A DNA stretch of 64,000 nucleotides from Acanthosoma haemorrhoidale (GCA_930367205.1 OV884009.1:118185454-118249453); one strand, 5' to 3'; numbered from the stretch's first letter, positions 47,357 to 62,400 are shown. Translations and numbers: made by a program. The notes: generated from the sequence alone by a model not told the origin.

Positions 47357-50300
47357 TTAGTTAATATATGGCCCGAATGAGTGTTTCCCCGACAGACTAA
47401 GCTTCTTAGTTGTTATTGCTAGTTAATATATGGCGCGAATGAGTTTTTCCCCGACCGACTAAGCTTCTTAGTTGTTAGTTTTAGTTAATATATGGCCCAA
47501 AAGAGCGTTTTCCTGACGGACTAAGCTTCTTATCGTTAGTTAATATATGGCCCGAATGAGTGTTGTCCCGACGGACTAAGCTTCTTAGTTGTTAGTGTTA
47601 GTTAATATATGCCCCGAATGGGTGTTGTCCTGACGGACTAAGCTTCTTAGTTGTTATTATTAGTTAATATATGGCCCGAATAAGTTTTTCCCCGACGGAC
47701 TAAGCTTCTTAGTTGTTATTGTTAGTTAATATATGGCCCAAATGAGCGTTTTCCTGACGTACTAAGCTTCTTAGTTGTTAGTTTTAGTTAATATATGCCC
47801 CGAATGGGTGTTTCCCCGAAAGACTAAGCTTCTTAGTTGTTATTGCTAGTTAATATATGCCCCGAATGGGTGTTGTCCCGACGGACTAAGCTTCTTAGTT
47901 GTTAGTGTTAGTTAATATATGCCCCGAATGGGTGTTGTCCCGACGGACTAAGCTTCTTAGTTGTTAGTGTTAGTTAATATATGCCCCAAATGGGTGTTGT
48001 CCCGACAGACTAAGCTTCTTAGTTGTTATTGTTAGTTAATATATGGCCCAAATGAGCGTTTTCCTGACGGACTAAGCTTCTTATCGTTAGTTAATATATG
48101 GCCCGAATGAGTGTTGTCCCGACGGACTAAGCTTCTTAGTTGTTAGTGTTAGTTAATATATGCCCCGAATGGGTGTTGTCCCGACGGACTAAGCTTCTTA
48201 GTTGTTATTATTAGTTAATATATGGCGCGAATAAGTTTTTCCCCGACGGACTAAGCTTCTTAGTTGTTATTGTTAGTTAATATATGGCCCAAATGAGCAT
48301 TTTCCTAACGGACTAAGCTTCTTAGTTGTTAGTTTTAGTTAATATATGCCCCGAATAGGTGTTTCCCCGACAGACTAAGCTTCTTAGTTGTTATTGTTAG
48401 TTAATATATGGCCCGAATGAGTTTTTCCCCGACGGACTAAGCTTCTTAGTTGTTATTGTTAGTTAATATATGGCACGAATGAGTGTTTCCCCGACTGCCT
48501 AAGCTTCTTAGTTGTTATTGTTAGTTAATATATGGCCCGAATGAGTGTTTCCCCCACGGACTAAGCTTCTTAGTTGTTATTGTTAGTTAATATATGGCCC
48601 GAATGAGTGTTTCCCCGACGGACTAAGCTTCTTAGTTGTTAGTGTTAGTTTATATATGCCCCGAATGGGTGTTGTCCCGACGGACTAAGCTTCTTAGTTG
48701 TTATTGTTAGTTAATATATGGCCCGAATGAGTGTTTCCCCGACAGACTAAGCTTCTTAGTTGTTATTGCTAGTTAATATATGGCGCGAATGAGTTTTTCC
48801 CCGACGGACTAAGCTTCTTAGTTGTTAGTTTTAGTTAATATATGCCCCGAATAGGTGTTTCCCCGACAGACTAAGCTTCTTAGTTGTTATTGTTAGTTAA
48901 TATATGGCCCGAATGAGGTTTTCCCCGACGGACTAAGCTTCTTAGTTGTTATTGTTAGTTAATATATGGCACGAATGAGTGTTTCCCCGACTGCCTAAGC
49001 TTCTTAGTTGTTATTGTTAGTTAATATATGGCCCGAATGAGTGTTTCCCCCACGGACTAAGCTTCTTAGTTGTTATTGTTAGTTAATATATGGCCCGAAT
49101 GAGTGTTTCCCCGACGGACTAAGCTTCTTAGTTGTTATTGTTAGTTAATATATGCCCCGAATGGGTGTTGTCCCGACGGACTAAGCTTCTTAGTTGTTAT
49201 TATTAGTTAATAAATGGCGCGAATTAGTTTTTCCCCGACGGACTAAGCTTCTTAGTTGTTAGTTTTAGTTAATATATGCCCCGAATGGGTGTTGTCCCGA
49301 CGTACTAAGCTTCTTAGTTGTTAGTGTTAGTTAATATATGGCCCAAATGAGCGTTTTCCTGACGGACTAAGCTTCTTATCGTTAGGTAATATATGGCCTG
49401 AATGAGTGTTGTCCCGACGGACTAAGCTTCTTAGTTGTTAGTGTTAGTTAATATATGCCCCGAATGGGTGTTGTCCCGACGGACTAAGCTTCTTAGTTGT
49501 TATTATTAGTTAATATATGGCGCGAATAAGTTTTTCCCCGACGGACTAAGCTTCTTAGTTGTTATTGTTAGTTAATATATGGCCCAAATGAGCGTTTTCC
49601 CGACGGACTAAGCTTCTTAGTTGTTATTGTTAGTTAATATATGGCGCGAATGAGTTTTTCCCCGACGGACTAAGCTTCTTAGTTGTTATTGTTAGTTAAT
49701 ATATGGCACGAATGAGTGTTTCCCCGACTGCCTAAGCTTCTTAGTTGTTATTGTTAGTTAATATATGGCCCGAACGAGTGTTTCCCCCACGGACTAAGCT
49801 TCTTAGTTGTTATTGTTAGTTAATATATGGCCCGAATGAGTGTTTCCCCGACGGACTAAGCTTCTTAGTTGTTAGTGTTAGTTAATATATGGCCCGAATG
49901 GGTGTTGTCCCGACGGACTAAGCTTCTTAGTTGTTATTATTAGTTAATAAATGGCGCGAATTAGTTTTTCCCCGACGGACTAAGCTTCTTAGTTGTTAGT
50001 TTTAGTTAATATATGCCCCGAATGGGTGTTGTCCCGACGTACTAAGCTTCTTAGTTGTTATTGTTAGTTAATATATGCCCCGAATGGGTGTTGTCCTGAC
50101 GGACTAAGCTTCTTAGTTGTTATTATTAGTTAATATATGGCGCGAATAAGTTTTTCCCCGACGGACTAAGCTTCTTAGTTGTTATTGTTAGTTAATATAT
50201 GGCCCAAATGAGCGTTTTCCAGACGTACTAAGCTTCTTAGTTGTTAGTTTTAGTTAATATATGCCCCGAATGGGTGTTTCCCCGAAAGACTAAGCTTCTT

Positions 50301-53300
50301 AGTTGTTATTGCTAGTTAATATATGCCCCGAATGGGTGTTGTCCCGACGGACTAAGCTTCTTAGTTGTTAGTGTTAGTTAATATATGCCCCGAATGGGTG
50401 TTGTCCCGACGGACTAAGCTTCTTAGTTGTTAGTGTTAGTTAATATATGCCCCAAATGGGTGTTGTCCCGACAGACTAAGCTTCTTAGTTGTTATTGTTA
50501 GTTAATATATGGCCCAAATGAGCGTTTTCCTGACGGACTAAGCTTCTTATCGTTAGTTAATATATGGCCCGAATGAGTGTTGTCCCGACGGACTAAGCTT
50601 CTTAGTTGTTAGTGTTAGTTAATATATGCCCCGAATGGGTGTTGTCCCGACGGACTAAGCTTCTTAGTTGTTATTATTAGTTAATATATGGCGCGAATAA
50701 GTTTTTCCCCGACGGACTAAGCTTCTTAGTTGTTATTGTTAGTTAATATATGGCCCAAATGAGCATTTTCCTGACGTACTAAGCTTCTTAGTTGTTATTG
50801 TTAGTTAATATATGGCCCGAATGAGTGTTTCCCCGACAGACTAAGCTTCTTAGTTGTTATTGCTAGTTAATATATGGCGCGAATGAGTTTTTCCCCGACC
50901 GACTAAGCTTCTTAGTTGTTAGTGTTAGTTAATATATGCCCCGAATGGGTGTTGTCCCGACGGACTAAGCTTCTTAGTTGTTAGTGTTAGTTAATATATG
51001 CCCCGAATGGGTGTTGTCCCGACGGACTAAGCTTCTTAGTTGTTATTGTTAGTTAATATATGGCCCGAATGAGTGTTTCCCCGACAGACTAAGCTTCTTA
51101 GTTGTTATTGTTAGTTAATATATGCCCCAAATGGGTGTTGTCCCGACAGACTAAGCTTCTTAGTTGTTATTGTTAGTTAATATATGGCCCAAATGAGCGT
51201 TTTCCTGACGGACTAAGCTTCTTATCGTTAGTTAATATATGGCCCGAATGAGTGTTGTCCCGACGGACTAAGCTTCTTAGTTGTTAGTGTTAGTTAATAT
51301 ATGCCCCGAATGGGTGTTGTCCCGACGGACTAAGCTTCTTAGTTGTTATTATTAGTTAATATTTGGCGCGAATAAGTTTTTCCCCGACGGACTAAGCTTC
51401 TTAGTTGTTATTGTTAGTTAATATATGGCCCAAATGAGCATTTTCCTGACGGACTAAGCTTCTTAGTTGTTAGTTTTAGTTAATATATGCCCCGAATAGG
51501 TGTTTCCCCGACAGACTAAGCTTCTTAGTTGTTATTGTTAGTTAATATATGGCCCGAATGAGGTTTTCCCCGACGGACTAAGCTTCTTAGTTGTTATTGT
51601 TAGTTAATATATGGCACGAATGAGTGTTTCCCCGACTGCCTAAGCTTCTTAGTTGTTATTGTTAGTTAATATATGGCCCGAATGGGTGTTGTCCCGACGG
51701 ACTAAGCTTCTTAGTTGTTATTGCTAGTTAATATATGGCGCGAATGAGTTTTTCCCCGACCGACTAAGCTTCTTAGTTGTTATTGTTAGTTAATATATGG
51801 CCCGAATGAGGTTTTCCCCGACGGACTAAGCTTCTTAGTTGTTATTGTTAGTTAATATATGGCACGAATGAGTGTTTCCCCGACTGCCTAAGCTTCTTAG
51901 TTGTTATTGTTAGTTAATATATGGCCCGAATGAGTGTTTCCCCCACGGACTAAGCTTCTTAGTTGTTATTGTTAGTTAATATATGGCCCGAATGAGTGTT
52001 TCCCCGACGGACTAAGCTTCTTAGTTGTTAGTGTTAGTTTATATATGCCCCGAATGGGTGTTGTCCCGACGGACTAAGCTTCTTAGTTGTTATTATTAGT
52101 TAATAAATGGCGCGAATTAGTTTTTCCCCGACGGACTAAGCTTCTTAGTTGTTAGTTTTAGTTAATATATGCCCCGAATGGGTGTTGTCCCGACGTACTA
52201 AGCTTCTTAGTTGTTAGTGTTAGTTAATATATGGCCCAAATGAGCGTTTTCCTGACGGACTAAGCTTCTTATCGTTAGGTAATATATGGCCTGAATGAGT
52301 GTTGTCCCGACGGACTAAGCTTCTTAGTTGTTAGTGTTAGTTTATATATGCCCCGAATGGGTGTTGTCCCGACGGACTAAGCTTCTTAGTTGTTATTGTT
52401 AGTTAATATATGCCCCGAATGGGTGTTGTCCCGACGGACTAAGCTTGTTAGTTGTTATTGCTAGTTAATATATGGCGCGAATGAGTTTTTCCCCGACGGA
52501 CTAAGCTTCTTAGTTGTTAGTTTTAGTTAATATATGCCCCGAATGGGTGTTTCCCCGAAAGACTAAGCTTCTTAGTTGTTATTGCTAGTTAATATATGCC
52601 CCGAATGGGTGTTGTCCCGACGGACTAAGCTTCTTAGTTGTTATTATTAGTTAATATATGGCGCGAATAAGTTTTTCCCCGACGGACTAAGCTTCTTAGT
52701 TGTTATTGTTAGTTAATATATGGCCCGAATGAGTGTTTCCCCAACGGACTAAGCTTCTTAGTTGTTATTGTTAGTTAATATATGGCCCGAATGAGTGTTT
52801 CCCCGAAAGACTAAGCTTCCTAGTTGTTATTGCTAGTTAATATATGCCCCAAATGAGTGTTGTCCCGACGTACTAAGCTTCTTAGTTGTTAGTGTTAGTT
52901 AATATATGCCCCGAATGGGTGTTGTCCCGACGGACTAAGCTTGTTAGTTGTTATTGCTAGTTAATATATGCCCCAAATGAGTGTTGTCCCGACGTACTAA
53001 GCTTCTTAGTTGTTAGTGTTAGTTAATATATGCCCCGAATGGGTGTTGTCCCGACGGACTAAGCTTGTTAGTTGTTATTGCTAGTTAATATATGGCGCGA
53101 ATGAGTTTTTCCCCGACGGACTAAGCTTCTTAGTTGTTAGTTTTAGTTAATATATGGCCCAAATGAGCGTTTTCCTGACGGACTAAGCTTCTTATCGTTA
53201 GTTAATATATGGCCCGAATGAGTGTTGTCCCGACGGACTAAGCTATTTAGTTGTTAGTGTTAGTTAATATTGCCCCGAATGGGTGTTGTCCCGACGGACT

Positions 53301-53568
53301 AAGCTTCTTAGTTGTTATTGCTAGTTAATATATGGCGCGAATGAGTTTTTCCCCGACCGACTAAGCTTCTTAGTTGTTAGTGTTAGTTAATATATGCCCC
53401 GAATGGGTGTTGTCCCGACGGACTAAGCTTCTTAGTTGTTAGTGTTAGTTAATATATGCCCCGAATGGGTGTTGTCCCGACGAAATAAGCTTCTTAGTTG
53501 TTAGTGTTAGTTAATATATGCCCCGAATGGGTGTTGTCCCGACGGACTAAGCTTCTTAGTTGTTATTG
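47357..53568 (+). repeat. 6212-bp HOR block, copy 2
   Basis: This is a near-identical tandem copy of 41145-47356. Differences seen include AAAAGAGCG at 47490 (AAATGAGCG in copy 1), GGCCCGAATAAG near 47675, GAGTTTTT at 48419 where GAGGTTTT is expected, and ATTTGGCGCG near 51361. At 53569 the order changes to a GGCGCG monomer. Confidence 0.9.
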
Positions 53569-56500
53569 CTAGTTAATATATGGCGCGAATGAGTTTTTCC
53601 CCGACCGACTAAGCTTCTTAGTTGTTAGTGTTAGTTAATATATGCCCCGAATGGGTGTTGTCCCGACGGACTAAGCTTCTTAGTTGTTATTGTTAGTTAA
53701 TATATGGCCCAAATGAGCGTTTTCCAGACGTACTAAGCTTCTTAGTTGTTAGTTTTAGTTAATATATGCCCCGAATGGGTGTTTCCCCGAAAGACTAAGC
53801 TTCTTAGTTGTTATTGCTAGTTAATATATGCCCCGAATGGGTGTTGTCCCGACGGACTAAGCTTCTTAGTTGTTAGTGTTAGTTAATATATGCCCCGAAT
53901 GGGTGTTGTCCCGACGGACTAAGCTTCTTAGTTGTTAGTGTTAGTTAATATATGCCCCAAATGGGTGTTGTCCCGACAGACTAAGCTTCTTAGTTGTTAT
54001 TGTTAGTTAATATATGGCCCAAATGAGCGTTTTCCTGACGGACTAAGCTTCTTATCGTTAGTTAATATATGGCCCGAATGAGTGTTGTCCCGACGGACTA
54101 AGCTTCTTAGTTGTTAGTGTTAGTTAATATATGCCCCGAATGGGTGTTGTCCCGACGGACTAAGCTTCTTAGTTGTTATTATTAGTTAATATATGGCGTG
54201 AATAAGTTTTTCCCCGACGGACTAAGCTTCTTAGTTGTTATTGTTAGTTAATATATGGCCCAAATGAGCATTTTCCTGACGTACTAAGCTTCTTAGTTGT
54301 TATTGTTAGTTAATATATGGCCCGAATGAGTGTTTCCCCGACAGACTAAGCTTCTTAGTTGTTATTGCTAGTTAATATATGGCGCGAATGAGTTTTTCCC
54401 CGACCGACTAAGCTTCTTAGTTGTTAGTGTTAGTTAATATATGCCCCGAATGGGTGTTGTCCCGACGGACTAAGCTTCTTAGTTGTTAGTGTTAGTTAAT
54501 ATATGCCCCGAATGGGTGTTGTCCCGACGGACTAAGCTTCTTAGTTGTTATTGTTAGTTAATATATGGCCCGAATGAGTGTTTCCCCGACAGACTAAGCT
54601 TCTTAGTTGTTATTGTTAGTTAATATATGCCCCAAATGGGTGTTGTCCCGACAGACTAAGCTTCTTAGTTGTTATTGTTAGTTAATATATGGCCCAAATG
54701 AGCGTTTTCCTGACGGACTAAGCTTCTTATCGTTAGTTAATATATGGCCCGAATGAGTGTTGTCCCGACGGACTAAGCTTCTTAGTTGTTAGTGTTAGTT
54801 AATATATGCCCCGAATGGGTGTTGTCCCGACGGACTAAGCTTCTTAGTTGTTATTATTAGTTAATATATGGCGCGAATAAGTTTTTCCCCGACGGACTAA
54901 GCTTCTTAGTTGTTATTGTTAGTTAATATATGGCCCAAATGAGCATTTTCCTGACGGACTAAGCTTCTTAGTTGTTAGTTTTAGTTAATATATGCCCCGA
55001 ATAGGTGTTTCCCCGACAGACTAAGCTTCTTAGTTGTTATTGTTAGTTAATATATGGCCCGAATGAGGTTTTCCCCGACGGACTAAGTTTCTTAGTTGTT
55101 ATTGTTAGTTAATATATGGCACGAATGAGTGTTTCCCCGACTGCCTAAGCTTCTTAGTTGTTATTGTTAGTTAATATATGGCTCGAATGAGTTTTTCCCC
55201 GACGGACTAAGCTTCTTAGTTGTTATTGTTAGTTAATATATGGCCCGAATGAGTGTTTCCCCGACGAACTAAGCTTCTTAGTTGTTATTGTTAGTTAATA
55301 TATGGCCCGAATGAGTGTTTCCCCAACGGACTAAGCTTCTTAGTTGTTATTGTTAGTTAATATATGGCCCGAATGAGTGTTTCCCCGAAAGACTAAGCTT
55401 CCTAGTTGTTATTGCTAGTTAATATATGCCCCAAATGAGTGTTGTCCCGACGTACTAAGCTTCTTAGTTGTTAGTGTTAGTTAATATATGCCCCGAATGG
55501 GTGTTGTCCCGACGGACTAAGCTTGTTAGTTGTTATTGCTAGTTAATATATGCCCCAAATGAGTGTTGTCCCGACGTACTAAGCTTCTTAGTTGTTAGTG
55601 TTAGTTAATATATGCCCCGAATGGGTGTTGTCCCGACGGACTAAGCTTGTTAGTTGTTATTGCTAGTTAATATATGGCGCGAATGAGTTTTTCCCCGACG
55701 GACTAAGCTTCTTAGTTGTTAGTTTTAGTTAATATATGGCCCAAATGAGCGTTTTCCTGACGGACTAAGCTTCTTATCGTTAGTTAATATATGGCCCGAA
55801 TGAGTGTTGTCCCGACGGACTAAGCTATTTAGTTGTTAGTGTTAGTTAATATTGCCCCGAATGGGTGTTGTCCCGACGGACTAAGCTTCTTAGTTGTTAT
55901 TGCTAGTTAATATATGGCGCGAATGAGTTTTTCCCCGACCGACTAAGCTTCTTAGTTGTTAGTGTTAGTTAATATATGCCCCGAATTGGTGTTGTCCCGA
56001 CGGACTAAGCTTCTTAGTTGTTAGTGTTAGTTAATATATGCCCCGAATGGGTGTTGTCCCGACGAAATAAGCTTCTTAGTTGTTAGTGTTAGTTAATATA
56101 TGCCCCGAATGGGTGTTGTCCCGACGGACTAAGCTTCTTAGTTGTTATTGCTAGTTAATATATGGCGCGAATGAGTTTTTCCCCGACCGACTAAGCTTCT
56201 TAGTTGTTAGTGTTAGTTAATATATGCCCCGAATGGGTGTTGTCCCGACGGACTAAGCTTCTTAGTTGTTATTGTTAGTTAATATATGGCCCAAATGAGC
56301 GTTTTCCAGACGTACTAAGCTTCTTAGTTGTTAGTTTTAGTTAATATATGCCCCGAATGGGTGTTTCCCCGAAAGACTAAGCTTCTTAGTTGTTATTGCT
56401 AGTTAATATATGCCCCGAATGGGTGTTGTCCTGACGGACTAAGCTTCTTAGTTGTTAGTGTTAGTTAATATATGCCCCGAATGGGTGTTGTCCCGACGGA

Positions 56501-59476
56501 CTAAGCTTCTTAGTTGTTAGTGTTAGTTAATATATGCCCCAAATGGGTGTTGTCCCGACAGACTAAGCTTCTTAGTTGTTATTGTTAGTTAATATATGGC
56601 CCAAATGAGCGTTTTCCTGACGGACTAAGCTTCTTAGTTGTTATTATTAGTTAATATATGGCGCGAATAAGTTTTTCCCCGACGGACTAAGCTTCTTAGT
56701 TGTTATTGTTAGTTAATATATGGCCCAAATGAGCGTTTTCCTGACGTACTAAGCTTCTTAGTTGTTAGTTTTAGTTAATATATGCCCCGAATGGGTGTTT
56801 CCCCGAAAGACTAAGCTTCTTAGTTGTTATTGCTAGTTAATATATGCCCCGAATGGGTGTTGTCCCGACGGACTAAGCTTCTTAGTTGTTAGTGTTAGTT
56901 AATATATGCCCCGAATGGGTGTTGTCCCGACGGACTAAGCTTCTTAGTTGTTAGTGTTAGTTAATATATGCCCCAAATGGGTGTTGTCCCGACAGACTAA
57001 GCTTCTTAGTTGTTATTGTTAGTTAATATATGGCCCAAATGAGCGTTTTCCTGACGGACTAAGCTTCTTATCGTTAGTTAATATATGGCCCGAATGAGTG
57101 TTGTCCCGACGGACTAAGCTTCTTAGTTGTTAGTGTTAGTTAATATATCCCCCGAATGGGTGTTGTCCCGACGGACTAAGCTTCTTAGTTGTTATTATTA
57201 GTTAATATATGGCGCGAATAAGTTTTTCCCCGACGGACTAAGCTTCTTAGTTGTTATTGTTAGTTAATATATGGCCCAAATGAGCATTTTCCTGACGTAC
57301 TAAGCTTCTTAGTTGTTATTGTTAGTTAATATATGGCCCGAATGAGTGTTTCCCCGACAGACTAAGCTTCTTAGTTGTTATTGCTAGTTAATATATGGCG
57401 CGAATGAGTTTTTCCCCGACCGACTAAGCTTCTTAGTTGTTAGTGTTAGTTAATATATGCCCCGAATGGGTGTTGTCCCGACGGACTAAGCTTCTTAGTT
57501 GTTAGTGTTAGTTAATATATGCCCCGAATGGGTGTTGTCCCGACGGACTAAGCTTCTTAGTTGTTATTGTTAGTTAATATATGGCCCGAATGAGTGTTTC
57601 CCCGACAGACTAAGCTTCTTAGTTGTTATTGTTAGTTAATATATGGCCCGAATGAGGTTTTCCCCGACGGACTAAGCTTCTTAGTTGTTATTGTTAGTTA
57701 ATATATGGCCCAAATGAGCGTTTTCCAGACGTACTAAGCTTCTTAGTTGTTAGTTTTAGTTAATATATGCCCCGAATGGGTGTTTCCCCGAAAGACTAAG
57801 CTTCTTAGTTGTTATTGCTAGTTAATATATGCCCCGAATGGGTGTTGTCCCGACGGACTAAGCTTCTTAGTTGTTAGTGTTAGTTAATATATGCCCCGAA
57901 TGGGTGTTGTCCCGACGGACTAAGCTTCTTAGTTGTTAGTGTTAGTTAATATATGCCCCAAATGGGTGTTGTCCCGACAGACTAAGCTTCTTAGTTGTTA
58001 TTGTTAGTTAATATATGGCCCAAATGAGCGTTTTCCTGACGGACTAAGCTTCTTATCGTTAGTTAATATATGGCCCGAATGAGTGTTGTCCCGACGGACT
58101 AAGCTTCTTAGTTGTTAGTGTTAGTTAATATATGCCCCGAATGGGTGTTGTCCCGACGGACTAAGCTTCTTAGTTGTTATTATTAGTTAATATATGGCGC
58201 GAATAAGTTTTTCCCCGACGGACTAAGCTTCTTAGTTGTTATTGTTAGTTAATATATGGCCCAAATGAGCGTTTTCCTGACGTACTAAGCTTCTTAGTTG
58301 TTATTGTTAGTTAATATATGGCTCGAATGAGTTTTTCCCCGACGGACTAAGCTTCTTAGTTGTTATTGTTAGTTAATATATGGCCCGAATGAGTGTTTCC
58401 CCGACGAACTAAGCTTCTTAGTTGTTATTGTTAGTTAATATATGGCCCGAATGAGTGTTTCCCCGACGGACTAAGCTTCTTAGTTGTTATTGTTAGTTAA
58501 TATATGGCCCGAATGAGTGTTTCCCCGAAAGACTAAGCTTCCTAGTTGTTATTGCTAGTTAATATATGCCCCAAATGAGTGTTGTCCCGACGTACTAAGC
58601 TTCTTAGTTGTTAGTGTTAGTTAATATATGCCCCGAATGGGTGTTGTCCCGACGGACTAAGCTTGTTAGTTGTTATTGCTAGTTAATATATGCCCCAAAT
58701 GAGTGTTGTCCCGACGTACTAAGCTTCTTAGTTGTTAGTGTTAGTTAATATATGCCCCGAATGGGTGTTGTCCCGACGGACTAAGCTTGTTAGTTGTTAT
58801 TGCTAGTTAATATATGGCGCGAATGAGTTTTTCCCCGACGGACTAAGCTTCTTAGTTGTTAGTTTTAGTTAATATATGGCCCAAATGAGCGTTTTCCTGA
58901 CGGACTTAGCTTCTTATCGTTAGTTAATATATGGCCCGAATGAGTGTTGTCCCGACGGACTAAGCTATTTAGTTGTTAGTGTTAGTTAATATTGCCCCGA
59001 ATGGGTGTTGTCCCGACGGACTAAGCTTCTTAGTTGTTATTGCTAGTTAATATATGGCGCGAATGAGTTTTTCCCCGACCGACTAAGCTTCTTAGTTGTT
59101 AGTGTTAGTTAATATATGCCCCGAATGGGTGTTGTCCCGACGGACTAAGCTTCTTAGTTGTTATTGATAGTTAATATATGCCCCGAATGGGTGTTGTCCC
59201 GACGAAATAAGCTTCTTAGTTGTTAGTGTTAGTTAATATATGCCCCGAATGGGTGTTGTCCCGACGGACTAAGCTTCTTAGTTGTTATTGCTAGTTAATA
59301 TATGGCGCGAATGAGTGTTTCCCCGACGGACTAAGCTTCTTAGTTGTTAGTGTTAGTTAATATATGCCCCGAATGGGTGTTGTCCCGACGGACTAAGCTT
59401 CTTAGTTGTTAGTGTTAGTTAATATATGCCCCGAATGGGTGTTGTCCCGACGGACTAAGCTTCTTAGTTGTTATTG
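53569..59476 (+). repeat. Rearranged 5.9-kb satellite segment between block copies 2 and 3
   Basis: This segment separates the second and third copies of the 6212 bp block. It is a mosaic of the same cassettes. A run at 55167-56273 (starting with a GGCTCGAATGAG monomer) recurs at 58307-59413, an offset of 3140 bp = 51x62 - 3x7 - 1. TTTTCCAGACG monomers lie near 53720, 56302 and 57721. Unique point changes include AAGTTTCTT near 55086, GAATTGGTG near 55984 and GGCGTGAATAAG near 54196. Confidence 0.78.
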
Positions 59477-62400
59477 TTAGTTAATATATGGCCCGAATGA
59501 GTGTTTCCCCGACAGACTAAGCTTCTTAGTTGTTATTGCTAGTTAATATATGGCGCGAATGAGTTTTTCCCCGACCGACTAAGCTTCTTAGTTGTTAGTT
59601 TTAGTTAATATATGGCCCAAATGAGCGTTTTCCTGACGGACTAAGCTTCTTATCGTTAGTTAATATATGGCCCGAATGAGTGTTGTCCCGACGGACTAAG
59701 CTTCTTAGTTGTTAGTGTTAGTTAATATATGCCCCGAATGGGTGTTGTCCTGACGGACTAAGCTTCTTAGTTGTTATTATTAGTTAATATATGGCGCGAA
59801 TAAGTTTTTCCCCGACGGACTAAGCTTCTTAGTTGTTATTGTTAGTTAATATATGGCCCAAATGAGCGTTTTCCTGACGTACTAAGCTTCTTAGTTGTTA
59901 GTTTTAGTTAATATATGCCCCGAATGGGTGTTTCCCCGAAAGACTAAGCTTCTTAGTTGTTATTGCTAGTTAATATATGCCCCGAATGGGTGTTGTCCCG
60001 ACGGACTAAGCTTCTTAGTTGTTAGTGTTAGTTAATATATGCCCCGAATGGGTGTTGTCCCGACGGACTAAGCTTCTTAGTTGTTAGTGTTAGTTAATAT
60101 ATGCCCCAAATGGGTGTTGTCCCGACAGACTAAGCTTCTTAGTTGTTATTGTTAGTTAATATATGGCCCAAATGAGCGTTTTCCTGACGGACTAAGCTTC
60201 TTATCGTTAGTTAATATATGGCCCGAATGAGTGTTGTCCCGACGGACTAAGCTTCTTAGTTGTTAGTGTTAGTTAATATATGCCCCGAATGGGTGTTGTC
60301 CCGACGGACTAAGCTTCTTAGTTGTTATTATTAGTTAATATATGGCGCGAATAAGTTTTTCCCCGACGGACTAAGCTTCTTAGTTGTTATTGTTAGTTAA
60401 TATATGGCCCAAATGAGCATTTTCCTAACGGACTAAGCTTCTTAGTTGTTAGTTTTAGTTAATATATGCCCCGAATAGGTGTTTCCCCGACAGACTAAGC
60501 TTCTTAGTTGTTATTGTTAGTTAATATATGGCCCGAATGAGGTTTTCCCCGACGGACTAAGCTTCTTAGTTGTTATTGTTAGTTAATATATGGCACGAAT
60601 GAGTGTTTCCCCGACTGCCTAAGCTTCTTAGTTGTTATTGTTAGTTAATATATGGCCCGAATGAGTGTTTCCCCCACGGACTAAGCTTCTTAGTTGTTAT
60701 TGTTAGTTAATATATGGCCCGAATGAGTGTTTCCCCGACGGACTAAGCTTCTTAGTTGTTAGTGTTAGTTAATATATGCCCCGAATGGGTGTTGTCCCGA
60801 CGGACTAAGCTTCTTAGTTGTTATTGTTAGTTAATATATGGCCCGAATGAGTGTTTCCCCGACAGACTAAGCTTCTTAGTTGTTATTGCTAGTTAATATA
60901 TGGCGCGAATGAGTTTTTCCCCGACGGACTAAGCTTCTTAGTTGTTAGTTTTAGTTAATATATGCCCCGAATAGGTGTTTCCCCGACAGACTAAGCTTCT
61001 TAGTTGTTATTGTTAGTTAATATATGGCCCGAATGAGGTTTTCCCCGACGGACTAAGCTTCTTAGTTGTTATTGTTAGTTAATATATGGCACGAATGAGT
61101 GTTTCCCCGACTGCCTAAGCTTCTTAGTTGTTATTGTTAGTTAATATATGGCCCGAATGAGTGTTTCCCCCACGGACTAAGCTTCTTAGTTGTTATTGTT
61201 AGTTAATATATGGCCCGAATGAGTGTTTCCCCGACGGACTAAGCTTCTTAGTTGTTATTGTTAGTTAATATATGCCCCGAATGGGTGTTGTCCCGACGGA
61301 CTAAGCTTCTTAGTTGTTATTATTAGTTAATAAATGGCGCGAATTAGTTTTTCCCCGACGGACTAAGCTTCTTAGTTGTTAGTTTTAGTTAATATATGCC
61401 CCGAATGGGTGTTGTCCCGACGTACTAAGCTTCTTAGTTGTTAGTGTTAGTTAATATATGGCCCAAATGAGCGTTTTCCTGACGGACTAAGCTTCTTATC
61501 GTTAGGTAATATATGGCCTGAATGAGTGTTGTCCCGACGGACTAAGCTTCTTAGTTGTTAGTGTTAGTTAATATATGCCCCGAATGGGTGTTGTCCCGAC
61601 GGACTAAGCTTCTTAGTTGTTATTATTAGTTAATATATGGCGCGAATAAGTTTTTCCCCGACGGACTAAGCTTCTTAGTTGTTATTGTTAGTTAATATAT
61701 GGCCCGAATGAGTGTTTTCCCGACGTACTAAGCTTCTTAGTTGTTATTGTTAGTTAATATATGGCTCGAATGAGGTTTTCCCCGACGGACTAAGCTTCTT
61801 AGTTGTTATTGTTAGTTAATATATGGCACGAATGAGTGTTTCCCCGACTGCCTAAGCTTCTTAGTTGTTATTGTTAGTTAATATATGGCCCGAACGAGTG
61901 TTTCCCCCACGGACTAAGCTTCTTAGTTGTTATTGTTAGTTAATATATGGCCCGAATGAGTGTTTCCCCGACGGACTAAGCTTCTTAGTTGTTAGTGTTA
62001 GTTAATATATGCCCCGAATGGGTGTTGTCCCGACGGACTAAGCTTCTTAGTTGTTATTATTAGTTAATAAATGGCGCGAATTAGTTTTTCCCCGACGGAC
62101 TAAGCTTCTTAGTTGTTAGTTTTAGTTAATATATGCCCCGAATGGGTGTTGTCCCGACGTACTAAGCTTCTTAGTTGTTATTGTTAGTTAATATATGCCC
62201 CGAATGGGTGTTGTCCTGACGGACTAAGCTTCTTAGTTGTTATTATTAGTTAATATATGGCGCGAATAAGTTTTTCCCCGACGGACTAAGCTTCTTAGTT
62301 GTTATTGTTAGTTAATATATGGCCCAAATGAGCGTTTTCCAGACGTACTAAGCTTCTTAGTTGTTAGTTTTAGTTAATATATGCCCCGAATGGGTGTTTC

